64,000 bases of DNA from Brevibacillus reuszeri (lineage in GTDB: Bacteria; Bacillota; Bacilli; Brevibacillales; Brevibacillaceae): positions 380,890 to 444,889 of the forward strand of contig NZ_LGIQ01000002.1 in the NCBI RefSeq assembly GCF_001187725.1, written 5' to 3'. Below the pieces are notes generated by a model. The model saw only the letters and a program-made list of their open reading frames with translations, did no database searches and had not been told where the DNA came from. Positions 8,174 through 15,751 of this stretch are shown here, piece after piece. The position numbers were made by a program, and so were the translations under genes. Position 1 is the first letter of the stretch. The number at the start of each line of letters is the position of its first letter.

Positions 8174-9115
8174 ATGCAGTCTGATGAAAAAAACCTATAC
8201 CAGGCTGACATACAGACCGTCAGTCTGCTAAAGGATATGCGTGAAAATGTGCACAACATTTGCAAAGATTACGTGGAGCAAAAAGTGCGCATCGAAGCCA
8301 TCGACGGGCAAGTCATTGAAGGTGTCATTGTCGATTATGACGATCAAAACGTATATGTTGAAGTAGAGGACCCAGATGCGGAAGAAGAAGTAGATGAATA
8401 TGAGGACGATTACTATCAGGTGGAGCAAGTCGCCAGTCATCAAACCTATGCGGACTGGGGCGATCCTTATTTTTCACCGTATGATGTTTACTATCCATAC
8501 CCTTACGGAGGTTACGATCCATACGGTGATATAAGTCCTTTTCCTGGAGGAAACGTAAGCCCGTATAGCAGCAGCAATAACCCGTTTCCGCAGGTAAGCC
8601 CGTACAGCAGCAGCAGCAACAATCCATTTCCGCGTGTAAGCCCGTACAGCAGCAGCAACAACCCGTTTCCACAAGTAAGCCCGTACAGTAGTGGCAAAAG
8701 ACCATCACAAGTAAGTCCGTTTAGCACTGGGAAAAGACCATCGCCACAGGTAAGTCCGTTTAGCAGCAGCAGCAATCCATGCGTTCCGATCAGCCCATAT
8801 GGAGAAAATCCGTACAGCCAGGTGAGTCCTTATAGTGGAATGAATACATTTCCACCACAAGTAAGTCCTTATATGGGCTTCAATCCATTCCCACCGTTTC
8901 CGCCTGTATCGTCATTCCCACCACCATTCCCTCCTCCATTTCCGCCACCGTTTCCACCACCGTTTCCACCACCACCGCAGCCGTGCCCGCCAATGGGGAT
9001 ATCGCCGCAACCATTGCCGCCTGTCATTGTTCCGAAAAAACGTCGACGTCGCTGCGGCGGTAGCAAAATCATCCCGCTGGCGTTGTTTACCCTGCTTACC
9101 ATCGCCTTGCTCTAA
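8174..9115 (+). CDS. Sm-like N-domain, VSPYS repeats and tail-anchor protein
   Basis: 313 residues in four parts. Residues ~33-65 (KVRIEAIDGQVIEGVIVDYD and what follows) look like a small Sm-like/SH3-type beta barrel; 66-80 are very acidic; about 128-240 hold nine imperfect VSPYS-type repeats rich in Ser, Asn, Pro and Tyr; then comes a run of (F)PPPFPPP units; the end is KKRRRRCGG plus a hydrophobic helix (~295-313) that could anchor the protein by its C terminus. AAGGGGAGGAG precedes the ATG. No family recognised. Similar Pro/Tyr/Ser-rich repeat proteins occur in spore coats, so a coat or envelope role is plausible but unproven. Minus-strand ORFs here are mirror images of the repeats. Confidence 0.85.
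   Translation: MQSDEKNLYQADIQTVSLLKDMRENVHNICKDYVEQKVRIEAIDGQVIEGVIVDYDDQNVYVEVEDPDAEEEVDEYEDDYYQVEQVASHQTYADWGDPYFSPYDVYYPYPYGGYDPYGDISPFPGGNVSPYSSSNNPFPQVSPYSSSSNNPFPRVSPYSSSNNPFPQVSPYSSGKRPSQVSPFSTGKRPSPQVSPFSSSSNPCVPISPYGENPYSQVSPYSGMNTFPPQVSPYMGFNPFPPFPPVSSFPPPFPPPFPPPFPPPFPPPPQPCPPMGISPQPLPPVIVPKKRRRRCGGSKIIPLALFTLLTIALL
8555..8902 (+). repeat. Coding tandem repeats (VSPY units)
   Basis: Nine imperfect units of 30-42 bp, each beginning GTAAGYCCGTWYAG or similar and encoding V-S-P-[YF]-[SM] plus a variable N/P/F-rich part. The first three units are nearly identical in DNA, indicating recent expansion by slippage or recombination. It is wholly within the reading frame. Confidence 0.85.
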
Positions 9116-9123
9116 AAAGAAAA

Positions 9124-9176
9124 CGAGCAGCAAGTCTTTTGCCAAGCTTGGGCAGAGGGCTTGTTGTTCTTTTTCT
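9124..9176 (+). terminator. Intrinsic terminator
   Basis: GAGCAGCAAGTC can pair over 12 positions (several G-T wobbles) with GGCTTGTTGTTC, followed by TTTTCTTTTT. It follows the repeat-protein gene. Confidence 0.7.
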
Positions 9177-9253
9177 TTTTAGGGGAGTACAACCAGCTAT
9201 TTTGTCGCACATTAATAGAAGAACGGTTTCAAAGACAAAGGCAGGGATAGATA

Positions 9254-9649
9254 ATGAAAACGATCAAAAGCAGCTTGCAGGGTACCAAAGGAACATACGG
9301 TTATCTTCAAGAAACGCTACCAAACTTCACCTTGGCCAATTGGGATTATGAGCATGGTTTTTTTGACCGAGTGCTGGATGACCAGAATATGGTTTATCTA
9401 CGCTTGCCTGTAAAGGTAGTGTCTGGAGAACTGGACAGTGCAGATGCGTGGCTGGAGATTGGAGAACCGTTTGTTTTGCATCATGTCTATCAGATGGGCG
9501 TAGAAGAAGATATCGGGTACATGGAGCCCATGGTTTCGGGTGTGATGAATCAATTTCAGGAGCCAGTAGACAAGGACGCGCGGATTGATCCGAGATGGAT
9601 CCGCAAGGCAGAGGCTATCGTAAGGGAATTGGAGAATCGTCTTGCATGA
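9254..9649 (+). CDS. yugN: YugN-like family protein
   Basis: 131 residues matching the YugN family in length and pattern: an N-terminal region containing NWDYEHGFFDRVLDDQNMVYLRLP, a middle DSADAWLEIGEPFVLHHVYQMG with the HHVYxxG block, and a C-terminal helix KAEAIVRELENRL. Function of the family is unknown. In B. subtilis yugN lies next to pgi (yugL), so its position 2.6 kb from pgi here is a conserved neighbourhood and supports the identification. AGGGA precedes the ATG; a terminator follows at once. Confidence 0.85.
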   Translation: MKTIKSSLQGTKGTYGYLQETLPNFTLANWDYEHGFFDRVLDDQNMVYLRLPVKVVSGELDSADAWLEIGEPFVLHHVYQMGVEEDIGYMEPMVSGVMNQFQEPVDKDARIDPRWIRKAEAIVRELENRLA

Positions 9650-9652
9650 AGA

Positions 9653-9680
9653 ACGGGCCTGAACGATAGGCCTGTTTTTT
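9653..9680 (+). terminator. Intrinsic terminator
   Basis: ACGGGCCT pairs with AGGCCTGT around a 7-nt loop, followed by six T. Directly after the yugN stop. Confidence 0.85.
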
Positions 9681-9880
9681 GTATACAAAGGAACGAATGA
9701 AATGCCGATCCAGTATATATACAGCTGCAGCTTCACAAAAGGCATTGGAGCCAGGCTTTCTCATTGTGGATTGGCAAGCAGGCCCTGGTTGCGGTTATGA
9801 TAAAAGGGAAAAGCAGGAAAACTATTACAAACAGAGAATGTAGCCCATAGCCAAAAAATGGTTCAGGGAGAGTTGGAAGC

Positions 9881-10330
9881 ATGAGGTGGTTCCATTCGCT
9901 TACAAGATGGTATTGGAAAATTCGCCGGCCGCTCACCTTGGGCACGAGAGTAATCGTTACCGATGAGCAAAAAGGCGTCCTGTTGATTCGTCACACCTAT
10001 ACGGTTGGCTGGTATTTGCCTGGTGGAGGAGTCGAGAAGGGCGAAACTTTCTTTGAAGCTGCCCGGCGGGAGCTTCGGGAGGAATGTGGGATTACCGCCC
10101 AGGTGCTTTCTTTGTGCCATCTTTTTTATAGTGAAAGAGAAGGGAAAAGGGACCACATTGCCCTTTTTCACGCACCATTGACGGGAGCGCAGGAGCCGAA
10201 GCGAGATCCGGTAGAGGTTGCGGAAATGCGTTTCTTTCCCTGGGACAAATTGCCAGGGGATTTGTCTCCAGCGACACGAAGGCGTTTGCATGAATTTCGG
10301 GAGCAAGTTTTTCAGGAAGAGAGATGGTAA
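9881..10330 (+). CDS. Nudix hydrolase
   Basis: 149-residue protein with a complete Nudix box at about residues 49-71 (GGGVEKGETFFEA, then ARRELREECGI), giving the Mg2+-binding REUXEEXGU core. Such enzymes hydrolyse nucleoside diphosphates linked to another group, such as modified nucleotides, NADH or sugar nucleotides. The N terminus (RWYWKIRRPLTLGTRVIV) resembles Bacillus Nudix proteins of unknown substrate. GGGAG lies before the ATG. The next gene is NAD kinase, about 100 bases downstream, so a role in NAD metabolism is possible but not shown. Confidence 0.88.
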   Translation: MRWFHSLTRWYWKIRRPLTLGTRVIVTDEQKGVLLIRHTYTVGWYLPGGGVEKGETFFEAARRELREECGITAQVLSLCHLFYSEREGKRDHIALFHAPLTGAQEPKRDPVEVAEMRFFPWDKLPGDLSPATRRRLHEFREQVFQEERW

Positions 10331-10433
10331 GGAGAGGGGAATACATGCATCGTCCTTTTTCCTATGGTATAGTGAAAAAAACGAAGAGAGCTTACTTTAG
10401 CGCTTGGAAAGATAAAAGTGAGGGCAGATCAGC

Positions 10434-11234
10434 ATGAAGATTGCGACTGTACTGCGAAATGATGATTACACGCGAGAAGTAGAAAGTGAATTGAAACAAA
10501 AAGTAAGGGCAGCTGACAGTCCGCATTGCTTCGTGTCTGGCCCTGACGATCATCCCGATATGGTCATTTCGATCGGGGGAGACGGGACGCTATTGGAAGC
10601 CGTCCATCAATATGGCGCTGAGCCTGCTTATGTGGGCATCCATACGGGACATCTCGGCTTCTACGCAGATTGGAGACCGGATGAGCTGGATGAATTCGTA
10701 GAGCGATTGGTCGAGCAAGAAGAACCAGCGATTGCTGAATACCCGACCGTCCAATGCCGAATAGAGACACGAGATGGTCAACAATACGATAAATGGGCCC
10801 TTAATGAGCTGGTGCTGCGCAATGCATCGTTATCGACGCTGGTGACGTGCGTTTATATTAACGGAGATGAGCTCGAAACGTTTCGTGGCGACGGTCTGAT
10901 TGTTTCCTCGCCGTCTGGCAGTACGGCCTATAACAAAGCGGTAGACGGAGCCATCGTCCATCCATCGATCGAGGCTATTCAGCTGTCTGAGATTGCATCG
11001 ATTAACAACCAGGCTTATCGTACGGTCAACAGCTCCCTTGTTTTGCCGAAGCATCATGAGGTAGAGCTGATTGTGATGAATCCCGAGATCATGATTGGAT
11101 TGGATCGTGAGCAGGCTGTCTGGAAGGATGTCCGTTCCATTATGTGTCGGGTAGGCCAGGAAAAAATCAAGTTTGCCCGCTACAAGAGACTGACATTTTG
11201 GAGCAGGGTACGCAAGTCGTTTATCAAAGGATAA
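10434..11234 (+). CDS. nadK: NAD kinase
   Basis: Phosphorylates NAD to NADP using ATP or polyphosphate. 266 residues, like the Bacillus NadF/PpnK enzymes. The family's GGDGT motif is at residues 48-52 (ISIGGDGTLLEAV), the NE motif appears in KWALNELVLRN, and the glycine-rich GDGLIVSSPSGSTAYNKAV block, which binds NAD, follows. It starts with ATG after GAGGGC. Followed about 100 bases later by the ybaK-like gene on the same strand with no terminator between. Confidence 0.95.
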   Translation: MKIATVLRNDDYTREVESELKQKVRAADSPHCFVSGPDDHPDMVISIGGDGTLLEAVHQYGAEPAYVGIHTGHLGFYADWRPDELDEFVERLVEQEEPAIAEYPTVQCRIETRDGQQYDKWALNELVLRNASLSTLVTCVYINGDELETFRGDGLIVSSPSGSTAYNKAVDGAIVHPSIEAIQLSEIASINNQAYRTVNSSLVLPKHHEVELIVMNPEIMIGLDREQAVWKDVRSIMCRVGQEKIKFARYKRLTFWSRVRKSFIKG

Positions 11235-11339
11235 GAAATTTGGCCGGATAAAAGAGCGGTGTGGTTCCGAAGCCAGTGGAGCCATACTGCTTTCTTGTAT
11301 TTGTTGAAAGGAAATAGAGCAGGTCAGGAGGCAAGAAAA

Positions 11340-11816
11340 ATGAGTAGTCGTCCATTGGAAAAGGTTCGCGCCTATGTTCAGCGTTATCAACCAGAGCTGG
11401 AGCCGATTATTTTTGAGGAGCCTTTGCCCACATCAGAAATTGCTGCCCAGGCACTGGGGGTGGAGGTAGGTCAGATTGCCAAATCGATCCTGTTTCGTGC
11501 GGGTGAGAAATACGCGATGTTTGTCGCTGCTGGCGATGTGCGCATTCATTCAAAACGGGTCAAAGCAGCACTAGGCTCTGGAAAAACAAAAATGGCTTCA
11601 CCGGAAGAAGTAGTAGAGGTGACCGGCTATCAGGTAGGCGCGGTGTGCCCGTTTGCCCTCGAAGTAGACGTTCCGATTTTTGTGGATCGGTCCTTGCAGC
11701 GTTTTTCTCATGTGTACACAGCAGCGGGAGTACCTGAATCGCTTCTGCCTGTGACGTACGAGGTATTGCTGCAAATGACGGGAGCAGAGGAGATCGATGC
11801 CGCATCTGCGGAGTAG
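11340..11816 (+). CDS. YbaK/ProX-type aminoacyl-tRNA deacylase
   Basis: 158 residues of the YbaK/EbsC fold. Members remove wrongly attached amino acids from tRNA, such as Ala or Cys from tRNA-Pro. The core segments are here: AAQALGVEVGQIAKSILFRA with the conserved lysine, the strand KYAMFVAAGDVRIHSKRVK, and GYQVGAVCPFAL plus VPIFVDRSL, which form the substrate pocket. The start at 11340 is chosen for the AGGAGG ten bases before it; the upstream in-frame extension has no such site. Ends at a bidirectional terminator. Confidence 0.9.
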   Translation: MSSRPLEKVRAYVQRYQPELEPIIFEEPLPTSEIAAQALGVEVGQIAKSILFRAGEKYAMFVAAGDVRIHSKRVKAALGSGKTKMASPEEVVEVTGYQVGAVCPFALEVDVPIFVDRSLQRFSHVYTAAGVPESLLPVTYEVLLQMTGAEEIDAASAE

Positions 11817-11861
11817 AAAGTGTGTTAGAGAGAAGTGGTTGGAGCTTGCGAATGGACCACG

Positions 11862-11908
11862 AAAAAAGTCAAAAGCCCATGAATGACAATGGCGCTTTTG
11901 ACTTTTTT
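11862..11908. terminator. Bidirectional intrinsic terminator
   Basis: Perfect 15-bp stem: AAAAAAGTCAAAAGC at 11862-11876 with GCTTTTGACTTTTTT at 11894-11908. Serves the convergent ybaK-like and acetyltransferase genes. Confidence 0.92.
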
Positions 11909-11915
11909 ATTGGGA

Positions 11916-12413
11916 CTACTGATTCTCCAGCAGAAGCTGATAAAAATGAACATCCTGCCATTCACCGAATTTAAACCCAACCTCGCGAAACTGTCCGATG
12001 AAATGAAACCCGAATTTTTGATGAAGCGCGATACTCGCTTCGTTGCCTCCTACAATCCCGCTTATGACGGTATGGTAGCCTAGCTGTGCGGCACGTTGAA
12101 GGATGACAGCCATCAGTGCTGTTCCCACCCCTTTTCCGCGCACATCATCTGCCACGTAAACCGATAGCTCGGTTGATTGGGCATATGCGGGCTTCTCCCG
12201 AAAAGTAGACAGGCAGCTATAGCCAACAATCTTCCCTTCGGATTCAGCGACGAGCAGCGGGTAGTTTTCCCCGTGCTTGTAAAACCAGATTTCTCGCTGC
12301 TCCAGGCTCTGCTCCTCCAAATCAAACGTGGCGACCAGATTTCGAATCGCATGGTTGTAGATGTGAAGCATGGCTGGCAAATCATCAATAACGGCATCTC
12401 GAATGCGTATCAT
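11916..12413 (-). CDS. GNAT acetyltransferase, phosphinothricin-acetyltransferase-like
   Basis: 165-residue GNAT protein. The start MIRIRDAVIDDLPAMLHIYNHAI and the motif IVGYSCLSTFREKPAYAQSTELSVYVADDVRGKGVGTAL, with the R-G-K-G-x-G acetyl-CoA loop, fit the Pat/YwnH subfamily, as does the ending GFHFIGQFREVGFKFGEWQDV. B. subtilis YwnH acetylates methionine sulfoximine, sulfone and phosphinothricin. Substrate here is inferred from subfamily only. Single gene between two minus-strand operons. Confidence 0.88.
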   Translation of the reverse strand: MIRIRDAVIDDLPAMLHIYNHAIRNLVATFDLEEQSLEQREIWFYKHGENYPLLVAESEGKIVGYSCLSTFREKPAYAQSTELSVYVADDVRGKGVGTALMAVILQRAAQLGYHTVISGIVGGNEASIALHQKFGFHFIGQFREVGFKFGEWQDVHFYQLLLENQ

Positions 12414-12462
12414 GTGCTAGGAACTCCTTTTTATGAAAAATATACGTTGTCAATCAACATAT

Positions 12463-13197
12463 CTAGCGGAGAGCTTCGTATATCTGTCGTAAATTCGTAA
12501 ATCCGACTGCTTGCGCTTTGGTTACATACTTTCCCCACAAAGTCCCGGCGGCTACGGCATCGCAATACGCATGATGGCGGCGAGATATCGGGATGTCATG
12601 CATGGCGCAAAGGGCGTCCAGTGAACCGTTGCCGACAGGGCTGCTGAGTAACCGGATGAACAGCATCGTGTCGAGCATACGATGGGTAAGCGGACGGCGG
12701 CTGGTCTTCCATAATCCGGCGCGAAAAAATTCTCTTTCATGTCGGGAGTGGTGGGCAACCAGTGGACGGTCTCCGACGTAGCGGAAAAATCGCGCCAGAA
12801 CCTGCACCAGCTCAGGGGCATCCTGCACCATTTCATCGGTTATCCCGGTCAGAGAACGGATATGAGGAGGGATAGATCGCCCTGGTTTCACCAGTGTGTA
12901 AAAAGAATCGCCAAGCAATAACCGATCTCCCTTCATCGCTACCGCCCCGATGGAAATCATTTCGTCGCCATGATCGGGATAAAAGCCCGTTGTCTCCAGA
13001 TCGACAACGACAACCTCCATCTCCGCAAGCAGAATATCGACACTGGAATCTGCCTCCTTACGTTCTTTGCTTAACGAGCGCAAATAAGCCAGATGGTGCT
13101 TATCTCCTTCGATATGGCCTGTTTCCCAGCCTTTTACGCCTCTCGCTGATTCGCGGTTCAGGTGCCAAATGCGTCTCAAAAGCTCCCATTGTGCCAT
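12463..13197 (-). CDS. DnaQ-like 3'-5' exonuclease of the amt operon
   Basis: 244 residues. DEDDh exonuclease motif I is V-D-L-E-T-T-G (D66/E68), followed by ISIGAVAMKG, LTGITDEMVQ and the motif III H-x-x-x-x-D (HHAYCDAVAAG). Motif II, usually N-x-x-F-D, is altered to HHSRHEREFF, so the usual Asp may be replaced by Glu. The ~60-residue N-terminal helical region precedes the nuclease. AGGAGGG before the ATG. It follows the GlnD-like gene by 12 bases, so it is the third gene of the amt operon. Its job there is unknown; it is not the replicative epsilon subunit by context. Confidence 0.85.
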   Translation of the reverse strand: MAQWELLRRIWHLNRESARGVKGWETGHIEGDKHHLAYLRSLSKERKEADSSVDILLAEMEVVVVDLETTGFYPDHGDEMISIGAVAMKGDRLLLGDSFYTLVKPGRSIPPHIRSLTGITDEMVQDAPELVQVLARFFRYVGDRPLVAHHSRHEREFFRAGLWKTSRRPLTHRMLDTMLFIRLLSSPVGNGSLDALCAMHDIPISRRHHAYCDAVAAGTLWGKYVTKAQAVGFTNLRQIYEALR

Positions 13198-13209
13198 GGT
13201 TGTACCCTC

Positions 13210-14295
13210 CTATCCATGATGGACGGACGGAAGCTTAGCTGTCATTCGTTGCAGGCGTATCGCTAGCTTCATCGCAGTCTTTGCCATTACGCTGGTATCA
13301 GCAGACAGTTCTTTGAGCTTTACATAGCTGTTGTTCACGTATTGACGGTCTTCCCAGTGCAGGGGCGGAACCAGACGTAATCCAAGTAGTTGGCGAAAAT
13401 GGTCTTCTACCTCGTCGCAAAAGCTTCTACTCCATAGGCCGCGCTCTCGCAAGGCTGCGATCCGCTCCAAGGTCGTACTGGCAAAAATCCCATGGGAGAG
13501 GGCGAAGTGCCTGACACAGTTAACGATAGGTAGGTAGATGCCGTATTTTACGTTAACTGCCCCTCGAAAGCGGCCTGTCACCTCCGGCAAAATTCTGCCA
13601 AACAAGCCAAGCGGTACACGGTAGTGCAGCGTATTGCTGGCCAGACGACTGAGCAGGTAAGGGTTATTGGCGAGCAATTGGCGCAGGTGCAAGAAAACAG
13701 GTGCAAAGACCGATGATTCCCCCCATAGAACTCGGACATCACACGTAAGCAGTAAATAGCGCGCATGCTCCCACGTGGGGTGCGACGCCCAGCGATCCAA
13801 CTGGTCCAGCCAATGCTCGACGCTTCCACGCCATTTTGCCGAGACGCAGGTGACGTTTCCCTGGCAAGGGGGATAGCCGAGTTCTTCCAGCCCAGTAACG
13901 ATGGTGGCTCCTAACTGATGGAAATAGGCATGCACCTTTTCAATTTCGGGCGCATCCAAGTGTGGTGGAATGGAATAGACCAAGCCGTTATCCTGGTCAC
14001 TCACGATGGCTTGCTCAGACCGTCCCCCACTGCCAAACTGCAAAAAGGCAAATGGAACGGGGGGAGTGCCGGCCCCTCTTTTTACCAGCTCGTTGACAGC
14101 GAGTAGCACCCCTTGTCTGATCATGCAGTCATGAATCAAATTGACCACAATTGAGAAAGGAGCGAGCTCCTTGGAACGGGTGACCAGCCGAAGCGGTTCC
14201 GAATCCAGCAGTTGCTCGCGAATGCCGGACAGCTCGCGAAAGGAGGACGTCCTTTGAATCCTCTCAATTTGCTCAGGAGAGAGTGTGAGAGGCAT
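13210..14295 (-). CDS. DUF294 nucleotidyltransferase (GlnD-like domain)
   Basis: About 361 residues with the nucleotidyltransferase core GSGGR (residues 88-92) followed by SEQ and a D-Q-D pair (100-102), then a helical DUF294_C region. This is the arrangement of the nucleotidyltransferase half of GlnD, without its HD and ACT domains. It lies directly after amt, whose last 23 bases it overlaps, and before a DnaQ-like gene. Regulation of the ammonium transporter or nitrogen status signalling by nucleotidylation is a reasonable inference; no PII protein (GlnK) is encoded here. The start is uncertain: ATG 14295 gives a modest overlap but a poor Shine-Dalgarno; ATG 14364 is an alternative. Confidence 0.85.
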   Translation of the reverse strand: MPLTLSPEQIERIQRTSSFRELSGIREQLLDSEPLRLVTRSKELAPFSIVVNLIHDCMIRQGVLLAVNELVKRGAGTPPVPFAFLQFGSGGRSEQAIVSDQDNGLVYSIPPHLDAPEIEKVHAYFHQLGATIVTGLEELGYPPCQGNVTCVSAKWRGSVEHWLDQLDRWASHPTWEHARYLLLTCDVRVLWGESSVFAPVFLHLRQLLANNPYLLSRLASNTLHYRVPLGLFGRILPEVTGRFRGAVNVKYGIYLPIVNCVRHFALSHGIFASTTLERIAALRERGLWSRSFCDEVEDHFRQLLGLRLVPPLHWEDRQYVNNSYVKLKELSADTSVMAKTAMKLAIRLQRMTAKLPSVHHG

Positions 14296-15607
14296 TGCTT
14301 CTGACCGCGGCGTGGGGCTGTATGCGCTCAGGCTGGAGTAGTTCGGGATAGCCGTATCCCCCATGTTCGCTAAGATCAAGACCAACCACCTCTTCTTCCT
14401 CAGTGACTCGAAGACCAATCGTTACTTTCAGGATCGATAAAATAAGAAATGCGACAATAAAAACATAGGCCATTGACCCGATCAAACCGAGAGCTTGTAT
14501 CCCTAATTGATGAAAGCCGCCGCCGTAAAATAGCCCTGCACCACCAACACCTACTTTTTCAGCCAGCTCAGGTGTTGCAAACAGGCCGGTTGACAATGTC
14601 CCCCAAATACCAGCTACGCCGTGAACGGAGAAAGCAAACACCGGATCATCAATTCCCATGCGATCAAACCAGATGGAAGTGAAGAATGTCAAAATACCTG
14701 ACACGAAACCGATCAAGACAGCAGCCCACGGATCGACGAAGGCGCAAGAAGCCGTGATTGCTACCAGAGCCGCCAGTACCCCGTTTAACATGCTCGGGAT
14801 GTCTGCTTTGCCCATTACAATCCAGGAGATTGCGAGTGCAGCAACAGCTCCGGCCGCCGTGGCCAGATTTGTTGTAACAGCTACATAGCCGAAGAAGCCG
14901 GAAGTGCTGCCAAGAGTGGAGCCGGCATTAAAGCCAAACCAGCCAATCCATAGAAAGAGTACACCCAAAACCGAATAGACCTGATTGTGCCCCGGTATCA
15001 GATTGGAGCTGCCGTCACGATTGTATTTGCCGATCCGTGGCTTCAACAAAATCGTAGCGACCAGTGCGACAATAGCCCCCTGCAGGTGGACAACAGTCGA
15101 GCCAGCAAAATCCTGCATACCGAGCCGGGCTAACCAACCGCCACCCCAAACCCAGTGACCGACAACGGGATAAATGAGAACGGTAAACAAGACGCTGAAC
15201 AGAAAGTAAATCGATAGCTTGGCACGCTCGGCGAAGCCGCCCCAAGAGATGGCGAGAGATACAGCAGCAAAGGCTAGCTGAAATAAAAAGAGGATCGAGA
15301 TAGGCATGGAAGACGCAGAAAAAGCGGAGAAAGAGTCAGTTTGTGTCCCATCGAAGAAGAAGCCGGAGAGCCCGATAAATGAGTTTCCATCGCCAAAGGT
15401 AAGACCAAAGCCCAGGGCCCAAAATGCAATCGAGCATATGCCGAACGTCAGAATCGTCTTCCCTGCGACGTGTCCGGCATTTTTCATACGAGTCGACCCA
15501 GCCTCTAAAAGGGCAAAGCCAACTTGCATGAGGATCACCAAAATTGCGGATACCATGACCCATGTGGCATCAATGGCAGCAGAGAGTTGCGCAAGAGTCG
15601 GTTCCAT
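14273..15607 (-). CDS. amtB: Ammonium transporter
   Basis: 444-residue Amt/Rh-family channel with about eleven membrane helices. Family hallmarks: the extracellular WVWGGGWLARLGMQDFAGS segment, VVHLQGAIVALVA with the first pore histidine region, GFNAGSTL, and FAFSVHGVAGIWGTLSTG with the second. It moves ammonia or ammonium into the cell. The cytoplasmic tail is longer than usual (VGLDLSEHGGYGYPELLQPERIQPHAAVR). I start at ATG 15607, eight bases after AAGGAG, instead of 15616. First gene of an operon with the GlnD-like and exonuclease genes. Confidence 0.95.
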   Translation of the reverse strand: MEPTLAQLSAAIDATWVMVSAILVILMQVGFALLEAGSTRMKNAGHVAGKTILTFGICSIAFWALGFGLTFGDGNSFIGLSGFFFDGTQTDSFSAFSASSMPISILFLFQLAFAAVSLAISWGGFAERAKLSIYFLFSVLFTVLIYPVVGHWVWGGGWLARLGMQDFAGSTVVHLQGAIVALVATILLKPRIGKYNRDGSSNLIPGHNQVYSVLGVLFLWIGWFGFNAGSTLGSTSGFFGYVAVTTNLATAAGAVAALAISWIVMGKADIPSMLNGVLAALVAITASCAFVDPWAAVLIGFVSGILTFFTSIWFDRMGIDDPVFAFSVHGVAGIWGTLSTGLFATPELAEKVGVGGAGLFYGGGFHQLGIQALGLIGSMAYVFIVAFLILSILKVTIGLRVTEEEEVVGLDLSEHGGYGYPELLQPERIQPHAAVRSNASHTLS

Positions 15608-15707
15608 TCCATCCACTCCTTTTTTGTGTTAGAAAATCTAACATCATTTTATTTATGTCAGATTATATGACGCGAAATTATGAATTGCAATGCTTTTTTC
15701 ACAAAAG

Positions 15708-15751
15708 AAAAAACACCAATCACTGCTGTTACGCAGAATGTGATTGGTGTT
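15708..15751 (-). terminator. Intrinsic terminator of the MFS gene
   Basis: ACACCAATCAC pairs with GTGATTGGTGT (15740-15750) around an inner CTGC/GCAG stem; on the minus strand it runs into TTTTTTC. It includes the last codons of the MFS gene. Confidence 0.85.

Noticed and set aside
8555..8902. Regular repeats that might be taken for a CRISPR array
   Set aside because: Units are in frame, unequal in length, without unique spacers and clearly coding.
8228..9145. Several minus-strand ORFs rich in Cys/Val/Ala or Gly/Trp over the repeat protein
   Set aside because: They are antisense readings of the low-complexity repeats, have no Shine-Dalgarno sites and overlap each other in all frames.
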